Below are positions 1-8,331 of a stretch of DNA of 64,000 nt, piece by piece. The stretch comes from Lysobacter enzymogenes (GTDB taxonomy: Bacteria > Pseudomonadota > Gammaproteobacteria > Xanthomonadales > Xanthomonadaceae), in the NCBI RefSeq assembly GCF_900106525.1, contig NZ_FNOG01000001.1, forward strand, positions 62,001 through 126,000. Reading direction: 5' to 3'. A program made the position numbers and the translations under genes. The stretch's first letter is position 1. The number at the start of each line of letters is the position of its first letter. A model generated the notes under the pieces. That model worked only from the letters and a program-made list of their open reading frames with translations, did no database searches and was not told the origin of the DNA.

Positions 1-1
1 A

Positions 2-445
2 CTGCGCCGCGAGATGTGGGCGATGGTGTCGCGCCTGCGCGAGAACGGCACGACCATCATCCTGACCACGCACTACATCGAGGAAGCCGAGGAAATGGCC
101 GACCGGGTCGGGGTGATCAGCAAGGGCGAGATCGTGCTGGTCGAGGAGACCCGCGCGCTGATGCGCAAGCTCGGCAAGAAACAGCTGACCTTGCAACTGC
201 AGGCGCCGCTGGCCGCGCTGCCGCCCGGGCTGGCCGGCGACGCGCTGACCCTGTCGGCCGACGGCAACGAACTGGTCTACACCTTCGACGCGCAAGCCGA
301 GGACACCGGCATCGCCGCCTTGCTCAAGCGGCTGGCCGAGCACGGGATCGAGTTCAAGGACCTGCGCACCGCGCAGAGCTCGCTGGAAGAGATCTTCGTC
401 GAACTGGTCAAGCAGCCGCGCGCGGCGCAGGAGGCGCGGGCATGA
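2..445 (+). CDS. ABC transporter ATP-binding subunit, C-terminal part (YadG-like), 5' truncated by window
   Basis: This is the last ~147 residues of an ABC nucleotide-binding protein; the Walker A and signature motifs lie before the window. The visible part begins just after the signature/Walker B zone and contains the H-loop segment [15 protein letters not shown], followed by the ISKGEIV segment usual for drug/polysaccharide-type ATPases and a C-terminal extension ending in a short acidic helix ([11 protein letters not shown]). Its stop overlaps the start of the permease gene (ATGA at 442-445), so the two are translationally coupled and form a two-gene exporter. The substrate cannot be read from the sequence. 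Gene order and permease length match the E. coli YadG/YadH arrangement. Confidence 0.93.
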   Translation: MRREMWAMVSRLRENGTTIILTTHYIEEAEEMADRVGVISKGEIVLVEETRALMRKLGKKQLTLQLQAPLAALPPGLAGDALTLSADGNELVYTFDAQAEDTGIAALLKRLAEHGIEFKDLRTAQSSLEEIFVELVKQPRAAQEARA

Positions 446-1203
446 ACGTGCATGCGATCAAGGCGATCTATTTCTTCGAGATGCACCGCACCTTCCGCAC
501 CCTGATGCAGTCCATCGCCACGCCGGTGCTGTCGACCTCGTTGTACTTCATCGTGTTCGGCTCGGCGATCGGTTCGCGCATGGTCGAGATCGGCGGGATC
601 AGCTACGCGGCCTTCATCGTGCCGGGCCTGATCATGATGTCGCTGCTGACCGAGAGCATCTCCAACGCCTCCTTCGGCATCTACCTGCCCAAATGGTCGG
701 GCACGATCTACGAACTGCTGTCGGCGCCGGTGTCGTTCATCGAGGCGATCTGCGGCTACGTCGGCGCGGCGGCGACCAAGTCGGTGATCCTGGGCACGCT
801 GATGCTCATCACCGCGCGCTGCTTCGTCGATTTCGAGATCGTGCATCCGGTGTGGATGGTCGTGTTCCTGGTCCTGACCGCGGTCACCTTCAGCCTGTTC
901 GGCTTCATCATCGGGGTGTGGGCGGACGGGTTCGAGAAGCTGCAGATGATTCCGATGATGATCGTGATGCCGCTGACCTTCCTCGGCGGCAGCTTCTACT
1001 CCATCGACATGCTGCCGCCGTTCTGGCGCTCGGTGTCGCTGTTCAACCCGGTGGTGTACCTGGTCAACGGCTTTCGCTGGAGCTTCTACGGCAAGTCGGA
1101 TGTGGACATCGGGCTGAGTGTGGGGATGACGGCGGGGTTCATGGTGCTGTGCCTGGTGGTGGTGTGGTGGATCTTCCGGACCGGGTACAAGCTCAAGAGC
1201 TGA
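442..1203 (+). CDS. ABC-2 type transporter permease (YadH-like)
   Basis: A 253-residue integral membrane protein with about six hydrophobic segments, beginning [19 protein letters not shown]. The conserved ABC-2 features are a first helix around residues 30-50, the central '[18 protein letters not shown]' region, and the C-terminal '[33 protein letters not shown]' type signature. It would dimerise in the inner membrane and pair with the ATPase encoded immediately upstream, whose stop codon overlaps this start. The length is typical for the family. The substrate is unknown. No gene follows on the same strand for 340 bases. Confidence 0.93.
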   Translation: MNVHAIKAIYFFEMHRTFRTLMQSIATPVLSTSLYFIVFGSAIGSRMVEIGGISYAAFIVPGLIMMSLLTESISNASFGIYLPKWSGTIYELLSAPVSFIEAICGYVGAAATKSVILGTLMLITARCFVDFEIVHPVWMVVFLVLTAVTFSLFGFIIGVWADGFEKLQMIPMMIVMPLTFLGGSFYSIDMLPPFWRSVSLFNPVVYLVNGFRWSFYGKSDVDIGLSVGMTAGFMVLCLVVVWWIFRTGYKLKS

Positions 1204-1220
1204 GGCGCCGAGGAACTGTT

Positions 1221-1413
1221 CCCTCTCCCGCTGGCGGGAGAGGGCTAGGGTGAGGGGATGAGCGCCGCAGGCGCGAATTTCGCTGTTGACGGATACCGCG
1301 CGCCCTCACCCCAACCCGCACCTCGGCCCGAACGCAGAGCGTTCGGGCGTTCGGCGCTGCGCGAGCCGATGGCTCGCAAGCGCAGCCCCTCACCCCACAA
1401 GCGGGAGAGGGGC
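1221..1413. repeat. Intergenic palindromic repeats with cctctcccg/cgggagagg cores
   Basis: The 343-base gap between the ABC permease and the amino-acid permease holds no credible gene. It holds an imperfect set of REP-like pieces. A cctctcccgctggcgggagagg hairpin lies at 1222-1243 and is followed by a gtgaggg tail. An inverted partner (ccctcacccc) begins near 1301, and a second cgggagagg piece lies at 1403-1411. The same core recurs at 22394-22431 and several times at 47359-47640, so this is a dispersed family. A GGAG ribosome-binding site for the next gene lies at 1534-1537. Confidence 0.7.
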
Positions 1414-1546
1414 TTCAAAGCCTAGTGTTCGATACCTGCAAACCCTGCCGTATACCGAGCCCCCGGAGTATGCTGCGCCGGTCCCGGCCCGGCCGCGCTG
1501 AGCGCAGTGCGGTCGTCGCGCCGGACCGCAGCCGGAGTTCCCGCGG

Positions 1547-2917
1547 ATGCCCAACGACCACCAGCAACTCCACCGCGGCCTCAGCGAGCGCCACATCCGC
1601 TTGATGGCGCTGGGCGCCGCGATCGGCGTCGGCCTGTTCCTCGGCTCGGCCAACGCGATCAAGCTCGCCGGTCCGGGCATCCTGCTGGCCTACCTGCTCG
1701 GCGGCGGCGCGATCTTCATCATCATGCGCGCGCTCGGCGAGATGGCGGTGCACAACCCGGTCGCCGGTTCCTTCAGCCGCTACGCACGCGATTATCTGGG
1801 CCCGCTGTCGGGCTACCTCACCGGCTGGAACTACTGGTTCCTGTGGCTGGTGACCTGCGTGGCCGAGATCACCGCGGTCGGCGTGTACATGCAGGTCTGG
1901 TTCCCCGGCTCGCCGCAATGGGCGTGGGCGCTGGCGGCGCTGGTGGCGATGGGCTCGGTCAACCTGATCACGGTCAAGGCCTACGGCGAGTTCGAATTCT
2001 GGTTCGCGATGATCAAGGTGGTGACCATCGTCGCGATGATCCTCGGCGGCCTGGCGATGATCGTGTTCGGCCTGGGCAACGGCGGCGTGGCCATCGGCAT
2101 CTCCAACCTGTGGGCGCACGGCGGCTTCTTCCCCAACGGCGCGCAGGGCGTGCTGATGTCGCTGCAGATGGTGATGTTCGCCTACCTGGGCGTGGAGATG
2201 ATCGGCCTGACCGCGGGCGAGGCGACCAATCCGGCCAAGTCGATTCCCGACGCGATCAACTCGGTGTTCTGGCGCATCGTGATCTTCTACGTCGGCGCGC
2301 TGTTCGTGATCCTGTCGCTGTACCCGTGGAACGAGCTGGGCACCACCGGCAGCCCGTTCGTGCAGACCTTCGAGCGCCTGGGCATCCGCGAGGCCGCCGG
2401 CATCATCAACTTCGTGGTCCTGACTGCGGCGCTGTCCTCGTGCAACGGCGGCATCTTCAGCACCGGGCGCATGCTCTACAACCTGGCCCAGCAGAAGCAG
2501 GCGCCGGCGCTGTTCGCCCACACCTCGCCCGGCGGCGTGCCGCGCGCGGCGATCCTGGTGTCGGTGGCGGCGCTGCTGATCGGCGTGGCGCTGAACTACC
2601 TGGCCCCGGCCAAGGTGTTCGTGTGGGTGACCTCGATCGCCACCTTCGGCGCGATCTGGACCTGGGGCGTGATCCTGGTGGCGCACATGAAGTTCCGCGC
2701 GCGCCTGAGCGCGGCCGAGCGCGATGCGCTGGCGTTCAAGGCGCCGATGTATCCGGTGGGTTCGTGGATCGCGCTGGCGTTCCTGGTGTTGGTGATCGGG
2801 TTGATGGCCTACTTCCCCGACACTCGCATGGCCTTGATCGTCGGCCCGGCGTTCCTGGTCCTGCTGACGGTGCTGTTCTATGCGCTGGGGTTCCAGCGGC
2901 GCGAAGCGACGGCTTGA
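1547..2917 (+). CDS. Amino-acid permease, APC superfamily (AAT/ProY-like)
   Basis: A 456-residue, 12-helix transporter of the amino acid-polyamine-organocation superfamily. The N-terminus 'LSERHIRLMALGAAIGVGLFLGSANAIKLAGPG' is the diagnostic first helix with the unwound glycine-rich substrate site. It is followed by 'RALGEMAVHNPVAGSFSRYA' in helix 2, typical of the AAT subfamily (proline-, GABA- and aromatic-specific permeases). It would drive proton-coupled amino-acid uptake across the inner membrane; the exact substrate is not readable. The start is set by GGAG at 1534-1537. The gene is monocistronic and is followed by a strong intrinsic terminator. Confidence 0.92.
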   Translation: MPNDHQQLHRGLSERHIRLMALGAAIGVGLFLGSANAIKLAGPGILLAYLLGGGAIFIIMRALGEMAVHNPVAGSFSRYARDYLGPLSGYLTGWNYWFLWLVTCVAEITAVGVYMQVWFPGSPQWAWALAALVAMGSVNLITVKAYGEFEFWFAMIKVVTIVAMILGGLAMIVFGLGNGGVAIGISNLWAHGGFFPNGAQGVLMSLQMVMFAYLGVEMIGLTAGEATNPAKSIPDAINSVFWRIVIFYVGALFVILSLYPWNELGTTGSPFVQTFERLGIREAAGIINFVVLTAALSSCNGGIFSTGRMLYNLAQQKQAPALFAHTSPGGVPRAAILVSVAALLIGVALNYLAPAKVFVWVTSIATFGAIWTWGVILVAHMKFRARLSAAERDALAFKAPMYPVGSWIALAFLVLVIGLMAYFPDTRMALIVGPAFLVLLTVLFYALGFQRREATA

Positions 2918-2945
2918 GCGCGGCTCAGCGACAAGGCAAGACGCA

Positions 2946-2976
2946 AACGGCGCGGACCAAGGTCCGCGCCGTTTTT
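2946..2976 (+). terminator. Rho-independent terminator of the amino-acid permease gene
   Basis: A perfect 13-bp GC-rich stem (2946-2958 with 2961-2973) closed by a tiny loop and followed by TTTT sits 28 bases after the permease stop. Confidence 0.9.
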
Positions 2977-3005
2977 CGTTGCACGGCTGGTTTGCACAAA
3001 CGCTT

Positions 3006-3660
3006 TTGCCGTTGCCCTTGCTTTTCGCTCCCCCCGCCTCCCCGAACTCGCCACAGGCAATCAGAGACCCGAAGGGCGGCGCGCAGGACGCGCGCCGTGC
3101 GCCACCCAGGCCATGGATGGCCTGTGTGGCGCATCCCCGCGAAAGCACCGAACCCTAGTGGCTCTTGATCCGAAAACAAGGAAAGCGCCTTTCTTTGGTT
3201 ACTTTCTTTGGCAAGACAAAGAAAGTGACCCGGCCGCTTGCGGACGGAAGCTTTGGATTGCCGCTTGTCCTCACTCGTCATCCGAGTCACGACGAAAGCC
3301 CCCGCGGAACGCTCGCTGTAGGAGCGACGCAAGTCGCGACCGCGCCAACCCACCTACGACAAACTTCGCCTAAGTTCGTTGGTTGCGCCTGACGACAAGC
3401 GCAAGATCAACAGCTTCCGTCCGCAAGCGGCCGGGTCACTTTCTTTGTCCAAAGCAACAAAGAAAGTAACCAAAGAAAGTGCTTTTTCCTGTTTCGAATC
3501 AAGAGCCACTATCGTTCGGAGCTTGCGCAGGGATGCGCCACCCAGGCCATCCATGGCCTGGGTGGCGCACGGCGCGCGTCCTGCGCGCCGCCCTTCGGGT
3601 CTCTGATTGCCTGTGGCGAGTTCGGGGCGGCGGGGGGAGCTAAGGCAACGGCAACAGCAA
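3006..3660. repeat. Large (~650 bp) imperfect inverted repeat
   Basis: Two arms of about 265-275 bases (roughly 3006-3273 and 3384-3660) are near reverse complements of each other. Shared blocks are cgaactcgccacaggcaatc, the cgcgcaggacgcgcgcc segment, a gccacccaggccat block, the ctttctttggttactttctt block and the aagtgacccggccgcttgcg block. The ~110-bp spacer carries another dispersed repeat (tgtaggagcgacgcaagtcg at 3317). No ORF in any frame looks coding. The ctttctttggttactttctt motif is, from general knowledge, a common intergenic repeat of Xanthomonadaceae. Nothing indicates a transposase. Confidence 0.85.
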
Positions 3661-3863
3661 CGGTAAGCGCGGCCTTCTCGCCGCTTGGGGCGGAGCCATG
3701 CGGAGTCGGAACGGCATCGCCAGGGCCGGCCTTCGCCTCGTTATGACGCAAGTCGTTTTTCCCCACCCGCCGCCACGGCACAATGACCGCCCCGAATCCG
3801 CAACCGCGCGCAGGGGAGCGCGCGGTCGGATCCCCGATGCACTCCCGCCGCCTTTCCCGTCGT

Positions 3864-4349
3864 ATGTCCGAACCCAGTCCCGACCTGCCCGCGCTGCTCA
3901 AGCGCGCCCACGCCGCCATCGCCGATGCGCGCGATGTCGAAGCCGTGCGCCTGCTGCAGCAGGTGCTCGAATGCGATCCGGGCAACCTGCACGCGCAGTA
4001 TCTGCTGGCGATCCAGCACGCCCAGCTCGGGCTGTACGAGCGCGCCGAAGAGCGCCTGCGCGCGGTGCTGGCACGGGTGCCGCAGTTCGTGGTGGCGCGG
4101 TTCCAGTTGGCCCAGTTGCTGCTGATGCGCGAAACCGCCGGCGACGCGCGCGAGTGGCTGCAGCCGGTGCTGGACGCGCCGGCGCCACTGGGCGATTACG
4201 CCCGCGCCTTGCACGCGGCCGCCGGCGGCGACACCGCGGGCGCGTGCGCGCTGATCGAATCGGCCCAGCGCCTGCCGCAGCCAGTGCCGGAGCTGGCCGC
4301 CGACATGCGCCGCCTGCTCGGCCGCTGGCGCGCCGACGCCGCGGCCTGA
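3864..4349 (+). CDS. Small TPR-repeat protein
   Basis: About 161 residues from the start used here. It is an alpha-helical protein of two to three degenerate tetratricopeptide units (e.g. 'AVRLLQQVLECDPGNLHAQYLLAIQHAQLGLYERAEERLRAVLARVPQFVVARFQLAQLLL'), with the alternating small/large hydrophobic pattern and Pro at unit ends. There is no signal peptide or membrane segment, so it is probably a cytoplasmic scaffold. The same frame is open from ATGs at 3783 and 3837, but the extra N-terminus is basic and looks non-conserved, and none of the three starts has a convincing Shine-Dalgarno. The gene converges on the minus-strand membrane gene that follows 6 bases later. Confidence 0.75.
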   Translation: MSEPSPDLPALLKRAHAAIADARDVEAVRLLQQVLECDPGNLHAQYLLAIQHAQLGLYERAEERLRAVLARVPQFVVARFQLAQLLLMRETAGDAREWLQPVLDAPAPLGDYARALHAAAGGDTAGACALIESAQRLPQPVPELAADMRRLLGRWRADAAA

Positions 4350-4355
4350 GCCGCG

Positions 4356-4832
4356 TCAGCCGCGCAGGTTCACCACCAGCATCGCCGCCGCGGCCACGCC
4401 GATCAGGACGAAGTGCAGCAGCTGCACGTTGTCCTGGCGGATGTAGTAAGCGAACCAGCTGCCGCCGATCAGCATCAGGAAACAGGTGGCCATGAACGCG
4501 GCCAGGGCCAGGTTCGCCCACGCCGCCGGCTCGGTCGCCAGCCCGGCGAAGCCGGCCGCGGCGGCCCACAGCAGCAAGGCGCTGACGATTTCGGCGGCGA
4601 GCACTACGGCCAGCACCGCGCGGTGCCAGAACGCGGATTCGACCTTGCGCGCCAGCAGCGGCGTCTGGATCGTCGGCGCCTGCTGCAGCGGCGCCATGCG
4701 CATGATCTGGCCGAGCGCGAACGCGCCGTTGCCGAACGCGATCAGGTTGTTGAGCGCGACCAGGCTGAGCCAGCCGGCCAGGCCGGCGAGCAGGACGATC
4801 TTGAACACGGCGAGGCTGAGGGCGAGGGACAT
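4356..4832 (-). CDS. Four-helix small integral membrane protein, DUF2165 family
   Basis: 158 residues from the ATG at 4832, preceded by AGGAG. Four hydrophobic helices are visible: residues ~5-28, ~62-85, ~95-115 and ~135-155. A conserved 'ALNNLIAFGNGAFALGQIMRM' stretch follows helix 1 and 'GSWFAYYIRQDNVQLLHF' precedes helix 4, which fits the DUF2165 predicted membrane protein family. Function is not known. It is monocistronic and converges with the TPR gene. A longer frame to 4916 adds a basic N-terminus without a ribosome-binding site and was not used. Confidence 0.8.
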   Translation of the reverse strand: MSLALSLAVFKIVLLAGLAGWLSLVALNNLIAFGNGAFALGQIMRMAPLQQAPTIQTPLLARKVESAFWHRAVLAVVLAAEIVSALLLWAAAAGFAGLATEPAAWANLALAAFMATCFLMLIGGSWFAYYIRQDNVQLLHFVLIGVAAAAMLVVNLRG

Positions 4833-5066
4833 GGCGGGCTCCTGGAGATCGAACGTCCCGCGACGGTGCGGGCGTGTGTCTTGGGTTCGACGATCCAGGC
4901 GCGCGGTTTTGGACATCGCGCGGCGAAACCTTGGCGCGGCCGTCCGCAGGCCGCAAACGCAGCGGGAGAGGCCCGGGCCCCGACGCTCGCGCTGCCGGCC
5001 ATCGCGGCCGCAACTGAAACGCCGGGGCCCGGGCCCCTCCCGCGGGATTACGCTCGCCGCAAGGGC

Positions 5067-5321
5067 TTACTCGGCTTCGGGCGCCGCGGTCAGGTAATAG
5101 GCCTCGACCGTGCCCTTGTGCTTCATCGTCATCGGATTGCCGCGGCGGTCGAGCGCCTTGCCTACCGGCAGACGCACCCAGCCCTCGCTGATGCAGTATT
5201 CCTCGACGTTGCTGCGCTCCACGCCGTTGAAGCGGATGCCGATGCCGCGTTCGAGCACGGACGGGGCGTAGAACGGGCTGCGCGGATCGTTGGAGAGGCG
5301 GTCGGGCGGGGTATCGGTCAT
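5067..5321 (-). CDS. DUF3297 family protein
   Basis: An 84-residue soluble protein starting MTDTPPDRLSNDPRSPFY. Its conserved motifs 'ERGIGIRFNGVERSNVEEYCISEGWVRLP' and 'DRRGNPMTMKHKGTVEAYY' are hallmarks of the DUF3297 family of small proteobacterial proteins of unknown function. The much longer open frame upstream on this strand is a shadow of the SIMPL gene on the other strand. The 234 bases between this gene and the DUF2165 gene show GC-rich repeats (gggcccgggcccc) but nothing coding. Confidence 0.85.
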   Translation of the reverse strand: MTDTPPDRLSNDPRSPFYAPSVLERGIGIRFNGVERSNVEEYCISEGWVRLPVGKALDRRGNPMTMKHKGTVEAYYLTAAPEAE

Positions 5322-5486
5322 GGTGGCGCTCGTGCGGTGAGGATTGCGCGCCGGCGCGGACGCGGCCGGCGCGGCGCCTAGGATACGCGCGCGCGCCGGC
5401 ACGGCCCAGCCCGCGCCGCGGCGGCGGCTTCGGCGGCGCGGGCCGGGCGGCCTAGAATGGGCGCCTCGTCCATGAGGGCAGGGCCC

Positions 5487-6173
5487 ATGAACACGGCGGC
5501 GGCCTGGATTCTGGCGTTGGGGCTGGCGCTGCCGGCCGCGGCGGCGCAGAGCGCGGACAGCGGCGGACGCTTCCGTGTCGCCGGTTTCGGCCGTGTGGCC
5601 TGGCAGCCGGACTTGTACGAACTGGCCTTCGCCGCGGTCGGCGACGGCGCCGACGCCAAGATCGCGCGCGAGCGTTTCGAACCGGCGCTGGCGGCGGTGC
5701 AGCGCGTCGTCGACGCGCATGCCGGCGCGCTCAGCGAGCGCTCGCAGGACGCGCCGCGCCTGCATTCGCGCGGCAGCGAGCAGGCGCCGGCGTGGCGCTA
5801 TTCCAGCCGCTTCGTCGTGCGCGTGCGCGGCGACGCCGAACTGGCGCGGATGCAACAGGAACTGGCCGAGGCCGGCGTCGCCGAATTCGAGCTGCGGCCG
5901 TTGTCGCAACGCCTGCCCGAGTACACCGAACAGGCGCAACGGCTGGCGCTGCAGGACGCGCAACGCCGCGCCCGCGCGACCGCGCAGGAACTGGGCTGGC
6001 GCCTGCGCGGCGCGCGCGCGGTGAAGTTCCTCGACGAACGCCCGTGGTGGCTGCCGCAGGCGCCGACCGCGCGCCAGTACGGCGCGCGCGCCTACGACTA
6101 CGCGGCCGAGGCGCCGGCGCAAAGCGGCGAGGTCACCGCGCAGGCGGAGGTCGAGTTCGAGTACTCGCCGTAA
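5487..6173 (+). CDS. Periplasmic SIMPL (DUF541) domain protein
   Basis: 228 residues from the ATG at 5487 (AGGGCAG upstream). A signal peptide (MNTAAAWILALGLALPAAAAQS) is followed by the SIMPL fold: 'RFRVAGFGRVAWQPDLYELAFAAVGDGADAKIARERFEPAL' near the N-terminus and 'QRLALQDAQRRARATAQELGWRLRGARAVKFLDE' near residue 165, ending in a beta strand 'TAQAEVEFEYSP'. The family is found in envelope proteins of unknown or stress-related role. The gene looks monocistronic. ATG codons 6 and 10 codons upstream are in frame but would lengthen the signal peptide's N-region. Confidence 0.85.
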   Translation: MNTAAAWILALGLALPAAAAQSADSGGRFRVAGFGRVAWQPDLYELAFAAVGDGADAKIARERFEPALAAVQRVVDAHAGALSERSQDAPRLHSRGSEQAPAWRYSSRFVVRVRGDAELARMQQELAEAGVAEFELRPLSQRLPEYTEQAQRLALQDAQRRARATAQELGWRLRGARAVKFLDERPWWLPQAPTARQYGARAYDYAAEAPAQSGEVTAQAEVEFEYSP

Positions 6174-6297
6174 ACGCGACGCAGCGCGCGGTGGCTGCGC
6201 GCGATTGCGGCATCGGCGCACGGAACGCCAAACCCGGTGCTTGGTCGATCGCCGCGATTGAGGCAGCATCGGTCCTTCGCGCCTACCGGAGCCGTCG

Positions 6298-7464
6298 ATG
6301 TCCCTGCGTTCCGCCCTGCTTGCCTGGAGCCTGATCATGAGCGCCGCCGCCGCGCACGCCGCCGAACCGACCGAACTGCTGGTGGGCTGCTACACCGGCG
6401 CGCAGTGCAAAGGCATCGGCCGCTACCGTTTCGACCCGGCCGCCGGCCGGATCGATCCGCACGCGTTGGAAACCATCACCACCGACAACCCGTCGTGGCT
6501 GACCTTCTCGGCCGACGGCGCGCACCTGTTCGCGGTCAACGAGAACGGCCCGGCCTCGCCCGATCCGGTCGGCCGCGCCAGCAGCTTCGCGCTCGGCCGC
6601 GGCGCGAAGCACAGCCGGCAGTTGTCGCAGGCCAACACGCTCGGCGACGATCCCGCCCATGCCTTGGCGAGCCTGGACGGGCGCTATCTGTTCGTGTCGA
6701 ACTATTCCGGCGCGCAAAGCCCCGGCGGCAGCCTGTCGGTGTTGCCGGTCGGCGCCGACGGCCGCCTCGGCGCGACGGTGCAGGTACTCGGCCATCGCGC
6801 CAGCCAGGCCGACCGCGAACGCCAGCTCGGCCCGCACGTGCATGCCGCGGCGCAATCGCCCGACGGCCGCTACGTGTTCGCCGCCGACCTGGGCGCCGAC
6901 AAGGTCTATGCCTATCGCTACGATCCCGCGCGCAGCGCCGAGCGGCCGTTGCAGGCCGCAGCGACGCCGTGGTTGGAACTGCCGGCCGGCAGCGGGCCGC
7001 GCCATCTGCTGTTCGCCGCCGACGGGCGCCACGCGTATCTGACCTTGGAGATGAGCGGCGAGATCGTCGTGCTCGATCACGACGAGGGCCGGCTGACCGC
7101 GACGCAGACCTTGGCGCTGGATCCGGGCCGCCGCGACGGCAACGCCGCTGCCGCGCTGCACCTTTCCGCCGACGGACGTTTTCTGTACGTCAGCAATCGC
7201 GGCGAAGACAACCATATCGCCGCATTCGCGGTCGACCCCGGCGACGGTCGCCTGCGCCCGCTGCAACGCCGCGCCAGCGAAGGCCGCGGCCCGCGCGAGT
7301 TCGCGCTGGCGCCGGACGGACGTTTCGTAGTGGTGGCCAATCAGCACAGCGGAAACCTGGTGGTGATCGCGCGCGACCCGGCCAGCGGCGAGCTCGGCGA
7401 AACGGTGCAGACCTTGCCGATGGTGTCGCCGTCGGATGTGAAGTTCGTACCGGCGCGGCGGTAG
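6298..7464 (+). CDS. Secreted seven-bladed beta-propeller lactonase (6-phosphogluconolactonase-like)
   Basis: 388 residues. A signal peptide (residues ~1-21, ending AHAAEP) is followed by a lactonase-family propeller: LLVGCYTGAQCKGIGRYRFD, 'NPSWLTFSADGAHLFAVNE', a 'LGPHVHAAAQSPDGRYVFAADLGADKVYAYRYD' blade, 'SGPRHLLFAADGRHAYLTLEMSGEI', 'FLYVSNRGEDNHIAAFAVD' and 'GPREFALAPDGRFVVVANQHSGNLVV'. The H in the GPHVH and GPRH segments matches the usual active-site crown of YbhE-type enzymes. Export makes a role in the pentose-phosphate pathway less likely than action on an extracellular lactone. It has no operon partners. Confidence 0.85.
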   Translation: MSLRSALLAWSLIMSAAAAHAAEPTELLVGCYTGAQCKGIGRYRFDPAAGRIDPHALETITTDNPSWLTFSADGAHLFAVNENGPASPDPVGRASSFALGRGAKHSRQLSQANTLGDDPAHALASLDGRYLFVSNYSGAQSPGGSLSVLPVGADGRLGATVQVLGHRASQADRERQLGPHVHAAAQSPDGRYVFAADLGADKVYAYRYDPARSAERPLQAAATPWLELPAGSGPRHLLFAADGRHAYLTLEMSGEIVVLDHDEGRLTATQTLALDPGRRDGNAAAALHLSADGRFLYVSNRGEDNHIAAFAVDPGDGRLRPLQRRASEGRGPREFALAPDGRFVVVANQHSGNLVVIARDPASGELGETVQTLPMVSPSDVKFVPARR

Positions 7465-7566
7465 CGGCGATAGCAGCGGTAGCGACGGTCTGGCGGTGTG
7501 GCGTTTGCAGCGCTGAGCCTCACCGTAGCGTTTTCGAAGTCGGTTTCGCTGCGACTCTCCCAGATC

Positions 7567-8205
7567 GTCATCCCCGCGAAGGCGGGGATCCAGAGACTTC
7601 AGAGCCATGCCTCGGTGAAGCCTTGGATGTTCGGCTTCGCCGAAGTACAGCGGAGCCCGCGTTCGCGGGAATGACGGTAGGCGGGATTCGCCGCGTCTCT
7701 CTCAGATCGTCATCCCCGCGCAGGCGGGGATCCAGAGACTTCGGAGCCATGCCTCGGTGAAGCCCTGGATTCCCGCGTTCGCGGGAATGACGGTAGGCGG
7801 GATTCGCCGCGTCTCTCTCAGATCGTCATCCCCGCGAAGGCGGGGATCCAGAGACTTCAGAGCCATGCCTCGGTGAAGCCTTGGATGTTCGGCTTCGCCG
7901 AAGTACAGCGGAGCCCGCGTTCGCGGGAATGACGGTAGGCGGGATTCGCCGCGTCTCTCTCAGATCGTCATCCCCGCGAAGGCGGGGATCCAGAGACTTC
8001 AGAGTCATGTCGCGATGGAGCCCTGGATTCCCGCATCCGCGGGAATGACGGTAGGTGGGTTTCGCAGCGTCTCTTTCCAGCCGTCATCCCCGCGAAGGCG
8101 GGGATCCAGAGACTTCAGAGTCATGCCTCGGTGAAGCCCTGGATGTTCGGTTTCGCCGAAGCACAGCGGAGCCCGCATCCGCGGAAATGACGATAGGCGG
8201 GTTTC
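7567..8205. repeat. Tandem array of five palindromic units alternating 142 and 116 bp
   Basis: Units start at 7567, 7709, 7825, 7967 and 8083. Each opens with gtcatccccgcgaaggcggg and closes with a cccgcgttcgcgggaatgac-type inverse, so each can fold into a hairpin. Units 1, 3 and 5 carry a 26-bp insert around gttcggcttcgccgaagtac that units 2 and 4 lack, giving spacings of 142/116/142/116. The array fills nearly all of the 867-base gap between the lactonase and the aldo/keto reductase; no gene is present. A related single copy lies at 17379-17404. Confidence 0.92.
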
Positions 8206-8331
8206 GCCACGTCGATAACCGCCACACCCCAGCTTCCACCCCACCCAGCAACGCATCATCCCGCCCGCGCGGTTGAGCCGAGGCCGGCGATGGCGTGCAA
8301 TGGCCGCCTCCCCCTCAATCAGGAGTGCGGC

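Noticed and set aside
1415-3148. A 577-codon minus-strand frame opposite the amino-acid permease
   Set aside because: It is a shadow of the permease, running into repeat DNA; no family features.
3009-3606. Small ORFs within the large inverted repeat (e.g. MIRKQGKRLSLVTFFGKTKK)
   Set aside because: They arise from the repeated ctttctttggttactttctt element and occur in both arms; no ribosome-binding sites.
7567-8205. Regular repeats resembling a CRISPR array
   Set aside because: Units are 116-142 bp and nearly identical throughout, with no short repeat/unique spacer pattern and no cas genes nearby.
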